Shown: positions 33,493 to 43,178, numbered from the stretch's first letter. The stretch is DNA of 64,000 nt from Solirubrobacter phytolaccae (GCF_027587195.1 NZ_JAPDDP010000008.1:62001-126000), one strand, 5' to 3'. Notes: generated by a model from the letters alone, not told the origin. Translations and numbers: made by a program.

Positions 33493-33806
33493 TGCCTACG
33501 AATTTGTCCGTCACACGGTCGATCTCGATCCAGGCGAAGCCGGAGGCGGTGCTGGATCTCGTCGGTGACGCGCACGCGCTGCCGCGCTGGGCGCCCGGGT
33601 TCGCGCGCGGGGTGCGCGAGGCGGGAGCGCACTGGCTCGTCGACACGGGCGCGGGCGAGGCGCTGATCGACCTGCGCGTCTCGCGGGAGCGCGGCACCGT
33701 CGACATCGTGTCCGCGGAGCAGCCCGGGCGCGGCGTGTTCACGCGGGTGCTCGCGAACGGCGACGGCTGCGAGTACCTGTTCACGCAGTTCTTCCCGACT
33801 CGGTGA
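33492..33806 (+). CDS. SRPBCC-family protein with C-terminal frameshift
   Basis: A 104-residue START/Bet v1-like (SRPBCC) protein: TRSISIQAKPEAVLDLVGD opens the fold, then LPRWAPGF and CEYLFTQFF. The reading frame stops at 33804-33806 after FFPTR. In the -1 frame the protein continues as PDSVSEEDVRRQVEVVE and ends at 33892, exactly the C-terminal helix that these domains need. One missing base near 33796 would join them (about 132 residues). Either the gene is damaged or the base is a sequencing error. Divergent from its MarR regulator. Confidence 0.7.
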   Translation: MPTNLSVTRSISIQAKPEAVLDLVGDAHALPRWAPGFARGVREAGAHWLVDTGAGEALIDLRVSRERGTVDIVSAEQPGRGVFTRVLANGDGCEYLFTQFFPTR

Positions 33807-33904
33807 GCGAGGAGGACGTGCGCCGTCAGGTCGAGGTGGTCGAGGGGGAGCTGGAGACCGTCCGGCGGCTCACCGAGGCGCCCGCCGTGTGAGAAGGTTC
33901 TCCG

Positions 33905-34636
33905 ATGCGTGGCGCTCTGGCGTTGATCGCGGCGGGGCTGGCCGTGGCCATCGCCTTCGGGGCGATCGAGGTGCCGAACATCGCCGCGCTCGTCGAGGAC
34001 GCCACGACCCCGCTGGGCGCTTGGGTGTACCTGGGCGTCGGCGCGTTCGTGTTCCTCGAGACCACGGTGCTGCTCGGGTTCCTGATCCACGGGGAGCTGC
34101 TGCTGATGCTGGGCGGCGCGGCCGCGGCACGGGGTGACGCGTCGCTCGTCGTGATGATCGCCGTCGCGTGGCTCGCGGCGGTCGCCGGCGACATGGCCAG
34201 CCTGCAGCTCGGGCGCACCCTGGGCCGACCGTTCATCGAGCGCCGCGGCGCGCGCCTGAAGCTCGGCCCGGAGCGTCTCGCCCGCATCGACGGGTTCTTC
34301 GCCCGCCACGGCGCCAAGGCCCTGTTCCTCGGCCGCTTCACCGGGTTCCTGCGCTCGACGATGCCGTTCGTGGTGGGCAGCTCGGGCGGCGTCACCCTCC
34401 GCCGGCTGCTCCCGTTCAGCGTCGCGAGCGGCCTCGTGTGGACCGCGACCTTCACCGTCATCGGCTACGCGCTCGCGGGGGAGTTCGCGGACGCGGGCGC
34501 GATCGCCATGCGCGCCGGCGCCGCGGCGATCCTGCTCGTGGTGGCGGTGCTCACGCTCCGGTCGAAGCTCACGCGCGCGCAGCCGACGCCGGTGCTTCAG
34601 GAAACGTTTCACCAGCGAGATGCACATCCGCAGTAG
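33905..34636 (+). CDS. DedA/SNARE-associated family membrane protein
   Basis: A 243-residue membrane protein with the DedA layout: an early re-entrant/TM block (YLGVGAFVFLETTVLLGFLIHG, cut here as FVFLETTVLLGFLI) with the acidic residue Glu and the Gly that precede the second segment. Later come FFARHGAKALFLGRFTGFLR (the amphipathic R-x2-G-F block) and PFVVGSSGGV. DedA proteins move lipids across the membrane (undecaprenyl phosphate or phosphatidylethanolamine). The last 20 residues are polar. The next gene begins 9 nt later. Confidence 0.88.
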   Translation: MRGALALIAAGLAVAIAFGAIEVPNIAALVEDATTPLGAWVYLGVGAFVFLETTVLLGFLIHGELLLMLGGAAAARGDASLVVMIAVAWLAAVAGDMASLQLGRTLGRPFIERRGARLKLGPERLARIDGFFARHGAKALFLGRFTGFLRSTMPFVVGSSGGVTLRRLLPFSVASGLVWTATFTVIGYALAGEFADAGAIAMRAGAAAILLVVAVLTLRSKLTRAQPTPVLQETFHQRDAHPQ

Positions 34637-34645
34637 TGTCGGTTC

Positions 34646-37600
34646 ATGTCGGGCCGCCAGGCGTGCTTGACGTGTGACCGAGCGATCGAGCCGGACCACC
34701 GGTTCTGCCCGCGCTGTGGGACCGCGCTCGCGCCGGACGCGGCCGCGCCCGGTCGCAAGACGATCACGATCCTGTTCTGCGACCTCGAAGGGTTCACGAG
34801 CTTCGGCGAGCGCTTCGACCCGGAGACGCAGCTGCAGGTCATCGGCCGCTACTACGACGCGCTGCGGCCCGTCATCCAGGCGCACGGAGGGCGGCCGCAG
34901 AAGTACATCGGGGACGCGATCCAGGCGCTGTTCGGCGTGCCGCAGCTGCACGAGGACGACGCGCTGCGGGCCGCCCGCTGCGCGCTCGCGATGCGGGAGG
35001 CCTTGACGAAGCTCAACGTCGAGCTCGGCGCGCAGTGGGGCGTGACGCTGCGCGCCCGGTACGGGATCGCGACGGGTGAGGTCGCGGTCGGGTCGGTCGA
35101 CGGGCAGCGGTTCTTCGCGCTCGGCGACCCCGTCAACGTGGCCAGCCGACTGGAGACCGCGGCGCCGCTGGATCAGGTGCTCGTCGACGCGCGCACCGCG
35201 AGCCTGCTCGACGGGCACGCCGTCCTCGGCCCCGCGGAGCCGCTGCGGCTCAAGGGCAAGTCGGCGCCGGTGCTCGCGTGCCGGCTGCGCGGACTCATCG
35301 ATCACGACGACGACGCGCACGAGGCCGCGCCGCGCGCGCTCGTCGGCCGCGCGACCGAGCTCGCGGCGCTCCATGCCGCCCTCGACCACGCGTGCGAGCG
35401 GCGGCGCGCGACGGTGCGGACCGTGGTCGGCCCGGCGGGGATCGGCAAGTCGAGCCTCGTGCGGCGCTTCATGGACGAGGTGGAGCCGCGCGGCCGGGCG
35501 GTCTTCGGCCGCTGCCTGCCGTACGGAGAGGGCGTGACGCTGCGGCCGCTGGCGGAGATCGTCGAGCGGCTCGCGGGCGGCACGGACCGGCGGACGATCG
35601 CCGCCGTGCTGGGCGACGACGAGGACGCGCGGCGCGTCGCTGCCCGGATCTCACTCGGCGTCGGGTTCACGGAGGGTCCGGTGCCGTTCGACGAGATCGT
35701 GTGGGCGGCGCGGCGCCTGCTCGAGGCCGCCGCCCGCGAGCGGCCGCTGGTGGTCGTCGTCGAGGATGTCCACTGGGCGGCGCCGACGCTGGTCGAGCTG
35801 CTGGACCACGTGGCCGCGACCGCGCGCGAGGTGCCGCTGCTGATCGTCGGCCTCGCGCGCCCGGAGTGGCGCGAGCGCGCCGACCGCATCACCGGCGAGG
35901 TCACGCTCCCGCTCGGTCCGCTGTCCGCGCACGAGGCCGAGCGACTGCTGGCGCCCGAGGACGCGCTGACGGCCGAGCAGCGAACGGGCGTCCTGCACGC
36001 GGCCGAGGGCAACCCGCTGTTCCTGGAGCAGCTCGTCGCGCTCGCGGCGGAGACCGGCGCCGCGTCCACGGCCCTGCCGGCGACGGTCCAGGCCGTGCTC
36101 GGCGAGCGCGTCGACGCGCTCACGCCCGCCGAGCGCGAGGTCGTCGACTGCGCGGCGGTCGTCGGCCGGACCTTCGACCGCGCGCTCGTCGCCTCGCTCC
36201 TGACGCCCCGCCACCGCGACCGCGTCGACGCCTCGCTCCACGCGCTGATCGCCCGTGACATGCTCCGCCCCGACGGCGACGCGTTCCGCTTCTCGCACAT
36301 CCTGCTGCGCGACGAGGTGTACGAGCTCGTCGCCAAGACGCGCCGTGCCGAGCTGCACCACCGGGTCGCCGACGCGCTCGTCGCGGAGGCCGCGCACGAC
36401 GACATCGTCGGCTACCACTACGAGCAGGCGCACGCGTTCGGCACGGGGCTGCACCCGCGCGGCGACCCGGGGCAGGCGCGGATCGCGAACGCCGCCGCGA
36501 CGCACCTCGGCGCGGCGGGGCGCGCGGCGCTCGGGCGCGACGAGCTGTCGGCGGCGGCCGGGCTGCTCGAGCGCGCGGTCGGCCTGCTGGAGCGCTACGA
36601 CGATCCCGCGCTCGGCGTGCTCGCGCCCGAGCTCGGCGTCGCGCTCACGCACGGCGGGCAGCTGCCGCGCGCGAAGGCGGTGCTTCGCGACGCCGCGCGC
36701 CGGGCGGCGGCGCGTGGCAGCGCCGTCGACGAGGCGCACGCGCGCGTGGCGCTGCTCGGCGTCTACCTGCAGACGGGGTCCGCGGCACCGGAGATCCGTC
36801 GCCGCTTCCCGGCGCTGCGGACGATCTTCGAGGCGGCCGGCGACGAGCTCGGCCTCGCCCGGCTCTGGCGCCTGCGCGCGCTCATGCACTGGATCGACGC
36901 GCACTCCGCCGAGGCCGACGAGGCGTGGGAGCTCGCGGTCGATCACGCCCGCCGCGCCGGCGACACGCAGGGGTACGCCGACGCCTTCTGCTGGCTGGCC
37001 TCCTCGACGTTCGCGGGGCCGGCGCCCGCCGAGGAGGGGATCGTGCGCTGCGAGCTCATCCAGCAGGCGCTCGGCGACCTCCGGCGCGCGCGGGCGTTCG
37101 TGCTCCAGCCACTGGCCGCGCTGCACGCGATGCGCGGGGAGCTCGGCGCGGCGCGCGAGCTGATCGGCGCGAGCCACGCGATGCTCGCCGACCTGACCCC
37201 GAACCTGCAGACCGCGGTCGCCTACCACGAGGCGTTCATCGACATGCTCGCGGGCGAGCCCGATCGTGCGGAGGCGACCCTGCGCGCCGGCCACGACCGG
37301 CTGGACGCGATGGGCGAAACCGCGCTGCGTGCCGACACGGCGGCGGCGCTCAGCCGCGCCGTGTTCGAGCAGGGCCGGCCGGACGAGGCGCTCGCGCTCA
37401 CCCGCGACGCCGAGCTCGGCGCGGCCGGCGACGACCGGTCGGCGCAGATCGCGTGGCGTGTCGCCCGCGCGCCCGTGCTCGCGCACCGCGGCGAGCTCGA
37501 GGACGCCGACCGCCTGTCCGCGGAGGCCGTCGCCATCCTCGGCGACACGGACTGGTTGCACGACCTGGCCGACGCGCTGCTCGTCCGCGCGGACGTGCTG

Positions 37601-37759
37601 CGCGTGTGCTCGGACGCCGACGCGGCCGAGACGGCGACCAGGGCTTCGCTCGACCACTTCGAGCGCAAGGGCGATGTGGTCATGGCCGAGCGCGCACGTG
37701 CGCGGCTCGTGCCGGCAGCACCCCAACCAACAGGAGGTGTTCCGCAGTGTCGGCGATGA
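34646..37759 (+). CDS. Class III nucleotidyl cyclase + AAA ATPase + TPR signalling protein
   Basis: A 1037-residue cytoplasmic protein. Order: zinc ribbon (CLTC...CPRC, residues 7-24), class III cyclase (about 38-215), AAA/NTPase (about 235-480), then TPR-like helical repeats to the end. Cyclase residues are intact: metal Asp in LFCDLEGFTS (D46), the second Asp in KYIGDAIQALFG, and the transition-state Asn/Arg in NVASRLE. The Walker A is GPAGIGKSSLV. The set is the Cya3-like/AAA-STAND architecture common in actinobacteria. It probably makes cAMP on NTP-gated assembly. The ribosome site (AGGAGG) for the next gene lies inside its 3' end. Confidence 0.9.
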   Translation: MSGRQACLTCDRAIEPDHRFCPRCGTALAPDAAAPGRKTITILFCDLEGFTSFGERFDPETQLQVIGRYYDALRPVIQAHGGRPQKYIGDAIQALFGVPQLHEDDALRAARCALAMREALTKLNVELGAQWGVTLRARYGIATGEVAVGSVDGQRFFALGDPVNVASRLETAAPLDQVLVDARTASLLDGHAVLGPAEPLRLKGKSAPVLACRLRGLIDHDDDAHEAAPRALVGRATELAALHAALDHACERRRATVRTVVGPAGIGKSSLVRRFMDEVEPRGRAVFGRCLPYGEGVTLRPLAEIVERLAGGTDRRTIAAVLGDDEDARRVAARISLGVGFTEGPVPFDEIVWAARRLLEAAARERPLVVVVEDVHWAAPTLVELLDHVAATAREVPLLIVGLARPEWRERADRITGEVTLPLGPLSAHEAERLLAPEDALTAEQRTGVLHAAEGNPLFLEQLVALAAETGAASTALPATVQAVLGERVDALTPAEREVVDCAAVVGRTFDRALVASLLTPRHRDRVDASLHALIARDMLRPDGDAFRFSHILLRDEVYELVAKTRRAELHHRVADALVAEAAHDDIVGYHYEQAHAFGTGLHPRGDPGQARIANAAATHLGAAGRAALGRDELSAAAGLLERAVGLLERYDDPALGVLAPELGVALTHGGQLPRAKAVLRDAARRAAARGSAVDEAHARVALLGVYLQTGSAAPEIRRRFPALRTIFEAAGDELGLARLWRLRALMHWIDAHSAEADEAWELAVDHARRAGDTQGYADAFCWLASSTFAGPAPAEEGIVRCELIQQALGDLRRARAFVLQPLAALHAMRGELGAARELIGASHAMLADLTPNLQTAVAYHEAFIDMLAGEPDRAEATLRAGHDRLDAMGETALRADTAAALSRAVFEQGRPDEALALTRDAELGAAGDDRSAQIAWRVARAPVLAHRGELEDADRLSAEAVAILGDTDWLHDLADALLVRADVLRVCSDADAAETATRASLDHFERKGDVVMAERARARLVPAAPQPTGGVPQCRR

Positions 37760-38178
37760 AACCGCAGTTCGCGAAGGTGCTGGACGTCGTCACGCACGAC
37801 GGCATGCAGGTCGTGGAGGCGAAGGGCGCGATCGACCTCTCGGGGGACGAGGAGATGGTGGACGTGTGGGTCAAGATCGTCCAGCCGTGGGACAAGTCGG
37901 CCCACGCCAAGGGCGTGGTCGCGTTCGGGCAGGGCACGAAGGACCTGGCTCCCGCGCCCGACGCCGCCCGCCAGGGAGGCTCGGAACGCGTGACCGAGTG
38001 GACCGCCGACGTCGTCTGCGCCGCGGGCGAGTTCAAGACGGACAAGGCCCGCGCCGAGGCCACGATCATCATGCGGGACAAGCCGGACGGCGAGATCCCG
38101 GGCATGGTGCTCGAGGTCTGGTGGTGGGAGGTCGTCGACCTGAGCGTCGAGCCACCTCCAGCCCAGTCGGCGTCGTAG
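37747..38178 (+). CDS. Hypothetical 143-aa protein coupled to the cyclase
   Basis: Starts at GTG 37747, with AGGAGG at 37732-37737 inside the cyclase gene and a 13-bp overlap of coding sequences. The protein is beta-rich (KVLDVVTHDGMQVVEAKGAI, DEEMVDVWVKIVQPW, GMVLEVWWWEVVDL) and resembles small beta-sandwich unknowns. A short Pro/Ser end closes it. The overlap suggests a partner of the cyclase. A strong hairpin terminator follows. Confidence 0.65.
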   Translation: MSAMKPQFAKVLDVVTHDGMQVVEAKGAIDLSGDEEMVDVWVKIVQPWDKSAHAKGVVAFGQGTKDLAPAPDAARQGGSERVTEWTADVVCAAGEFKTDKARAEATIIMRDKPDGEIPGMVLEVWWWEVVDLSVEPPPAQSAS

Positions 38179-38192
38179 ACGCGGACGTCGGT

Positions 38193-38223
38193 GCCGCGCC
38201 GGGGCGACCAACCCCGGCGCGGC
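38193..38223. terminator. 12-bp bidirectional terminator hairpin
   Basis: GCCGCGCCGGGG (38193-38204) and CCCCGGCGCGGC (38212-38223) are perfect complements with a 7-nt loop, placed between the convergent stops at 38178 and 38237. It can serve both genes. Confidence 0.8.
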
Positions 38224-38236
38224 CTTGCTCAGTTGC

Positions 38237-41143
38237 TCAGCGCACCGTCATGCGCACGCTCGAAGCCGACTCGGGCTTGAGCGCCGCGTTGCCGAGGAAG
38301 CGCACCTGCACGGTGACCGTGGCGGCGCCGCGCAGCGACGCGGCCCGCAGCGTCACCCGCGACGCGAACGTGCACTTCGCGCCGAGCGCCGACTGCTTGG
38401 TGGAGAGCGTGCGCTTGCCCGCCTTCACCACGACCTGGACCTTGCCGCTGCAGGCGACCGCGCGGGTCGTGCCGGTGGGCAGCAGGACGGTGCCGGTGGT
38501 GCGCAGCGTCCGCTTGCCGATCCGCGTCGTGCGGGTGCTGAAGCGACGGGCCAGCGACGGTGCCTTGGCGGTCGCGCCGGAGACGGTCGGCGGGACCGTC
38601 GGCTGGGTGCCGTTGGTCGACGGCGCGGTGGTCGGCGCCTCCGTCTGGGGCTCCGGGACCTTCTCGATCTCGACGTCCACCGGGGTGGCCGTCGCGTCGT
38701 AGCGGAGCTTCGGGAGCTCGGTGGCCGTGATCGGCGTCGAGGCGAGCTGCTCGAGCGCGTAGCCGAAGCCGACCATCTTCGCGTCGTCCCACGCGCGCCC
38801 GACGAACTGCATCGAGAGCGGGTGGCCGTGGTCGTTGATGCCGACCGGGACGACCATGCCCGGGATGCCGATGTTCGACGTAGGCGGCGAGCCGAAGGAC
38901 GCGCCGAGCGCCGCCGTGTCGTTGTCGGCGAAGTCCGACGTGTTGCCCGGGTAGAGGACCGCGTCGACGCCGTTGGCGTCCAGGTAGGTCTTCCAGTTGG
39001 CCTTGTACGCCGTGCGCCGGTCACGCGCGGCCTGCACCTGCGCGTCGGTCATGTCGGTCGCGTTCGCCGAGGTGCTCCGGTTGTACGGCAGCTTCTTGGG
39101 CGACGCGATGATCTCGTTCGGATGCGCGTACGGCGAGTTCGGGTGCGTGCGGATCCACTCGAACCAGCCCTCGTTGCCGAGGTTGCCGGGCACGTTCGGC
39201 GGCGCCGCGACGCTGCCGGTCATGTCGACGAACTCGACGCCCGCCGCGCGCAGCTGGTCGAGGATCGCGTTGTAGCGGTCGATCGAGCCCTGCGTGCCGT
39301 AGCTCGGCGTGGTGAACTGGCCCGGGACGAGGCCGATCTTCGCGCCCTTGAGCGCGTCGGCCTTGAGCACGGTCGTCCAGTCGGCCGGGCGCTTGCTGTC
39401 GGCGTCGGCCTGCACGGTCCCGATGTCCTCGGGGTCGGTGCCGGTGGTGACGTTGAGGATCTTCGCCAGGTCGGTGACCGTGCGCGCGAGCGGGCCCGCG
39501 TAGTCCTGGAGGAACGTCAGCGGCGCGACGCCCGCGCCGGAGCTCAGGCCGTCCGTGCCGCGCAGGGAGACGAGGCCGCCGGCCGCGCTCGGCGCGTACA
39601 GCGAGACGCCCGTCTGGGAGCCCATGGAGAACGTCGCGAACGACGCGGCGACCGAGGCGCCGGAGCCGCCGGACGAGCCCTGGGCGGTGGAGGACGGCTG
39701 GATCGCGTTCCACACCTGGCCCCACGGCGACTCGCTGTGGCGGCCCGAGTTCGCGAACTCGGACATGTTCGTCTTGCCGATGACGATCGCGCCCGCGGCC
39801 CGCATCTTCGCGACCTGGAACGCGTCCTTCTCCGGGCGGAAGCCCTCGAACACCAGCGAGCCATGCGTCATCGGCATGTCCTTGGTGTCGTAGAGGTCCT
39901 TGACGGCGACCGGGATGCCGAGCAGGTCGCTCTTCTTGCCGGCCGCACGGGCCTCGTCAGCGGCCTTGGCCTGCGCCATCGCGTCGTCGGCGACCTTGAT
40001 GAACGAGTGCAGGCCGAACTGGCCCGTGTCGTAGGCGGCGATCCGGTCCAGGTAGGCGCGGACGATCTCCTGCGAGGTCGTCTTGCCGGCCGTCATGTCG
40101 TCCTGGAGCTGCGTGAGCGTCTTGCCGACGACGTCGTACTCGGACGTCGTGACGGGCTCGTCACTGACGGTGGGCGAGTCGTGCTCCGGCTGCGGCGTGG
40201 CGACCGTCGAGCAGTCGAGCCCGGCGATCGTGAAGTTGACGATCGTGCACTTCTGGCCGACGCTCAGGTCGTCCAGGACCGGGGTGGAGGCGAGCGAGGC
40301 GGCGGCGGTCCGCACGGCCGCGATCTGCGTGCCCGCGGCGCGTCCGCCACCCGTCTCGTTGCGGCCGATCACGACGAAGTGCACGAGCGAGACGGTCTCG
40401 CCCGGCTTGATCGTGAGCGTGCGGACGTAGCCGCGCAGGTTGGCCTCCATCCCCTCGGTGGGGATCGACGAGCCGAACGGGTTGCGCGAGTTGAAGATGC
40501 CGGTCCAGGCGAGCGCGCCGCGCGTGCCCGGCGTGCCGAGCACGACCGCCGACGGGCCGTTCTGCGTCGGGCCGGACGTGGGCGTCGTGGCGGACGCGTT
40601 GGGCGTGGCGTGCTCGACCCAGCTGTCCGCGGGCGTCACGCCGGTGTCACCGCTGGAGGAGTCGACGACCTCGGACTGGTTCTCGCCGTTGTTCTGGCCG
40701 AAGATGCCGCCGAAGCTGATCCGGACGTACTTCGGGCTCGTCGTCGTGTTCTTGAACGAGTCGACCCAGCGGCCCCAGTTCGCGGTGCGGGCGAACTTCA
40801 GGTGCCGGCTGATCTCGATCCCGCTCAGGTTCACCGCCTTGGTGGTCGTGAACTCGTCGACGCCGTCGAACGTGAGCCCGAACCCGCGCAGCAGCTCGCC
40901 GTCCATGCGGTGCTTCGGAACGCCGTCGACGTTCACGCGCAGGCCCGCGACGCTCAGCACCGAGTTGTCGGTCGTCGCGCGGATGCTGCCCGTGTCCAGG
41001 CCCGGCATCGCCGCGTCGTTGACGTCCCAGGTGATCCCGTTCGCGGACGGGATGTAGTTGATCGCTTGGGCGGGCGCGGCGACGGTCGCCGCAGCGGCGA
41101 CCGTCAGCAGCGCGAGCGCGCTCAGCGAGGTACGACTTGACAA
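38237..41143 (-). CDS. Secreted amidase-signature-family enzyme (968 aa)
   Basis: A signal peptide (1-27, ending AAPAQA) is followed by an unrecognised N-terminal region (to about 330) and the amidase-signature domain (about 335-800): entry helix GKTTSQEIVRAYLDRI, catalytic Lys in IPVAVKDLYD, and the Ser-rich loop AQGSSGGSGASVAASF with the cis-Ser and nucleophile of the Ser-cisSer-Lys triad. A Thr/Pro linker (PQTEAPTTAPSTNGTQPTV) leads to a basic C-terminal beta domain of the host's surface type. The usual amidase is about 480 residues, so this is a secreted, extended form acting outside the cell on an amide such as a peptide or amidated cell-wall material. The 968-codon frame is intact. Confidence 0.88.
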   Translation of the reverse strand: MSSRTSLSALALLTVAAAATVAAPAQAINYIPSANGITWDVNDAAMPGLDTGSIRATTDNSVLSVAGLRVNVDGVPKHRMDGELLRGFGLTFDGVDEFTTTKAVNLSGIEISRHLKFARTANWGRWVDSFKNTTTSPKYVRISFGGIFGQNNGENQSEVVDSSSGDTGVTPADSWVEHATPNASATTPTSGPTQNGPSAVVLGTPGTRGALAWTGIFNSRNPFGSSIPTEGMEANLRGYVRTLTIKPGETVSLVHFVVIGRNETGGGRAAGTQIAAVRTAAASLASTPVLDDLSVGQKCTIVNFTIAGLDCSTVATPQPEHDSPTVSDEPVTTSEYDVVGKTLTQLQDDMTAGKTTSQEIVRAYLDRIAAYDTGQFGLHSFIKVADDAMAQAKAADEARAAGKKSDLLGIPVAVKDLYDTKDMPMTHGSLVFEGFRPEKDAFQVAKMRAAGAIVIGKTNMSEFANSGRHSESPWGQVWNAIQPSSTAQGSSGGSGASVAASFATFSMGSQTGVSLYAPSAAGGLVSLRGTDGLSSGAGVAPLTFLQDYAGPLARTVTDLAKILNVTTGTDPEDIGTVQADADSKRPADWTTVLKADALKGAKIGLVPGQFTTPSYGTQGSIDRYNAILDQLRAAGVEFVDMTGSVAAPPNVPGNLGNEGWFEWIRTHPNSPYAHPNEIIASPKKLPYNRSTSANATDMTDAQVQAARDRRTAYKANWKTYLDANGVDAVLYPGNTSDFADNDTAALGASFGSPPTSNIGIPGMVVPVGINDHGHPLSMQFVGRAWDDAKMVGFGYALEQLASTPITATELPKLRYDATATPVDVEIEKVPEPQTEAPTTAPSTNGTQPTVPPTVSGATAKAPSLARRFSTRTTRIGKRTLRTTGTVLLPTGTTRAVACSGKVQVVVKAGKRTLSTKQSALGAKCTFASRVTLRAASLRGAATVTVQVRFLGNAALKPESASSVRMTVR

Positions 41144-41264
41144 GAGAACTTCCTATCCGTGGAAATGACCACCCCCGAGTCTCCGTGAACGGGACGTGAA
41201 CGGAATCCGACCGGCGGGTGAAAGAGATTCGACCGCGGGTCGACCGCGTAGGCGATTGGGCACA

Positions 41265-42191
41265 ATGCCGCGCATGACCGAAGAGCTCGACGCGCTGCGC
41301 GAGGCGCGCTCCGCCTACGCGGAGGGCCGCAACGTGATGCGCCTGTTCCGCGACCGTGACCCGGCCGCCCGCAACAGCTCGGACGCGGTCCTGATCTCGT
41401 ATGACCTGCAGAGCGGGAGCTATCGGCAGGCGCTCGAGGATCCCGAGCACCGCGAGCGCGTGGAGCGCTACTGGGGTGGCGTCGCCCGCGTCCTGAACGA
41501 CTACGCGACCGACTCGATGCTCGAGGCCGGCTGTGGCGAGGCGACCACGCTGCTCCCGGTCCTGTCACGCCTGGACGCGCCGCCCGCGCGGGTCGCGGCC
41601 TTCGACCTCGCCTGGTCCCGGATCGCCCACGCCCGCGCCCACGCCCACGAGTTCGACGTGCCGACGCCCGAGCTGTTCGTCGGCGACCTGTTCGCGATGC
41701 CGGTTCGCGACGGCGCTTTCGACCTCGTCTGGACCTCGCACGCGCTCGAGCCCAACGGCGGCCGTGAACGGGAGGCGCTGACCGAGCTCGCCCGGGTAGC
41801 GCGTGAGTGGATCGTCCTGTTCGAGCCCAGCTACGAGCTCGGCAGCGCCGGCACGCGCGAGCACATCGAGGAGCACGGCTACGTGCGCGGCCTCCCGGCG
41901 ACGGCGGAGGCGCTCGGCCTGGAGGTCGTCCGCCACGAGCTGCTGCCGGAGACCGCGAGCCCGGTCAACGAGACCCAGGTGCTCGTCCTGCGCAAGCCGC
42001 ACGCGCCCGCGGCCTCGTCCGCCGACTGGCACGCGTGCCCGCGCTGCCGCGGCGAGCTGCAGGCGCTCAAGGGCGCGCTGTTCTGCGCGGCCGACGGCCT
42101 CGTCTACCCGCTCGTCGACGGCATCCCGGTGCTCTCGCCGCAGAACGGCATCGTCGCGAGCTCGTTCGCCGAGGATCTCACGGCTGGGTAG
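41265..42191 (+). CDS. SAM methyltransferase with C-terminal Trm112-like zinc segment
   Basis: A 308-residue protein. A class I methyltransferase core occupies about residues 75-210: SMLEAGCGEATTLLPVL is the SAM-binding glycine loop, VAAFDLAW motif II, and DGAFDLVWTSHAL motif IV. The C-terminal 50 residues carry a CPRC...C segment (HACPRCRGELQALKGALFC) followed by DGLVYPLVDGIPVL, the Trm112/UPF0434-like small domain often fused to small-molecule methyltransferases. ATG 41265 was chosen; ATG 41274 is as good. Substrate unknown. The next gene starts 9 nt later. Confidence 0.82.
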   Translation: MPRMTEELDALREARSAYAEGRNVMRLFRDRDPAARNSSDAVLISYDLQSGSYRQALEDPEHRERVERYWGGVARVLNDYATDSMLEAGCGEATTLLPVLSRLDAPPARVAAFDLAWSRIAHARAHAHEFDVPTPELFVGDLFAMPVRDGAFDLVWTSHALEPNGGREREALTELARVAREWIVLFEPSYELGSAGTREHIEEHGYVRGLPATAEALGLEVVRHELLPETASPVNETQVLVLRKPHAPAASSADWHACPRCRGELQALKGALFCAADGLVYPLVDGIPVLSPQNGIVASSFAEDLTAG

Positions 42192-42200
42192 AGCCTCCGG

Positions 42201-43178
42201 ATGCAGACACGGACACTGGGGCCGACCGGACACGAGATCTCGGAGATCGGGTTCGGCGCCTGGCAGGTCGGCGCGGACTGGGGCGACGTTGACGAGGAGA
42301 CGGCGCTCCGCACGCTGCACGCAGCGGCGGACGCCGGCGTGACCTTCTTCGACACCGCCGACGTGTACGGCGACGGCCGCTCGGAGCGGCTCGTCGGCCG
42401 GCTGGCGCGGGAACGTGAAGGGCTCGTCGTCGCGACGAAGATGGGCCGGCGGCTCGACCAGACCGTCGAGAACTACTCGCCCGAGCACTTCCGCGCCTGG
42501 AACGATCGCTCGCGCGAGAACCTCGGCGTGGAGACGCTCGACCTCGTCCAGCTCCACTGCCCGCCGACCGACCTGTACTACCACCCGGAGGTGTTCGAGG
42601 ACCTCGACCGGATGGTGGAGGAGGGCCGGATCGCCGCCTACGGCGTGAGCGTCGAGCGCGTCGAGGAGGCGCTGAAGGCGATCGAGTACCCGGGCGTCGC
42701 GACGGTCCAGATCATCTTCAACCCGTTCCGCCAGCGGCCGGCCGGTCTGTTCTTCGCGGAGGCGGCCCGCCGTGGCGTCGGCGTGATCGTGCGCGTGCCG
42801 CTCGCGTCGGGTCTACTGACCGGCAAGTACACGCGCGACACGACGTTCGCGGCCGACGACCACCGCACGTACAACCGCCAGGGCGAGGCGTTCGACGTGG
42901 GGGAGACGTTCGCCGGCGTTCCGTTCGAGGCCGGCCTGGACGCCGTCGAGGCGCTGCGGCCGCTCGTGGGCGGCGACGCGACCCTCGCGCAGTTCGCGCT
43001 GCGCTGGATCCTCATGCACGACGCCGTGTCGACGGTCATCCCCGGCGCGCGCTCACCCGAGCAGGCGACGGGCAACGCGGCGGCCGCGGAGCTGCCGGCG
43101 CTCGACGCGGAGACGATGGACCGGGTGCGCGCGGTGTACGACGAGCAGATCGCGCCGTACGTGCACCAGCGCTGGTAG
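42201..43178 (+). CDS. Aldo/keto reductase
   Basis: A 325-residue TIM-barrel NADPH reductase of the Tas/YdbC type. The catalytic tetrad is visible: Asp and Tyr in FFDTADVYGDGRSE, Lys in VVATKMGRR and His in LVQLHCPPTD. The cofactor end is STVIPGARSPEQATGN. Substrate class is unclear; such enzymes reduce aldehydes from lipid or sugar breakdown. Ends 1 nt before the stop of the convergent pgeF. Confidence 0.9.
   Translation: MQTRTLGPTGHEISEIGFGAWQVGADWGDVDEETALRTLHAAADAGVTFFDTADVYGDGRSERLVGRLAREREGLVVATKMGRRLDQTVENYSPEHFRAWNDRSRENLGVETLDLVQLHCPPTDLYYHPEVFEDLDRMVEEGRIAAYGVSVERVEEALKAIEYPGVATVQIIFNPFRQRPAGLFFAEAARRGVGVIVRVPLASGLLTGKYTRDTTFAADDHRTYNRQGEAFDVGETFAGVPFEAGLDAVEALRPLVGGDATLAQFALRWILMHDAVSTVIPGARSPEQATGNAAAAELPALDAETMDRVRAVYDEQIAPYVHQRW

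Noticed and set aside
35651-37726. Minus-strand open frame (691 aa) opposite the cyclase-AAA gene
   Set aside because: Shadow frame; the plus strand has intact cyclase and Walker motifs.
38225-41140. Plus-strand open frame (971 aa) opposite the amidase
   Set aside because: Antisense of a true amidase; composition is Arg/Gly/Asp-rich with no motif.
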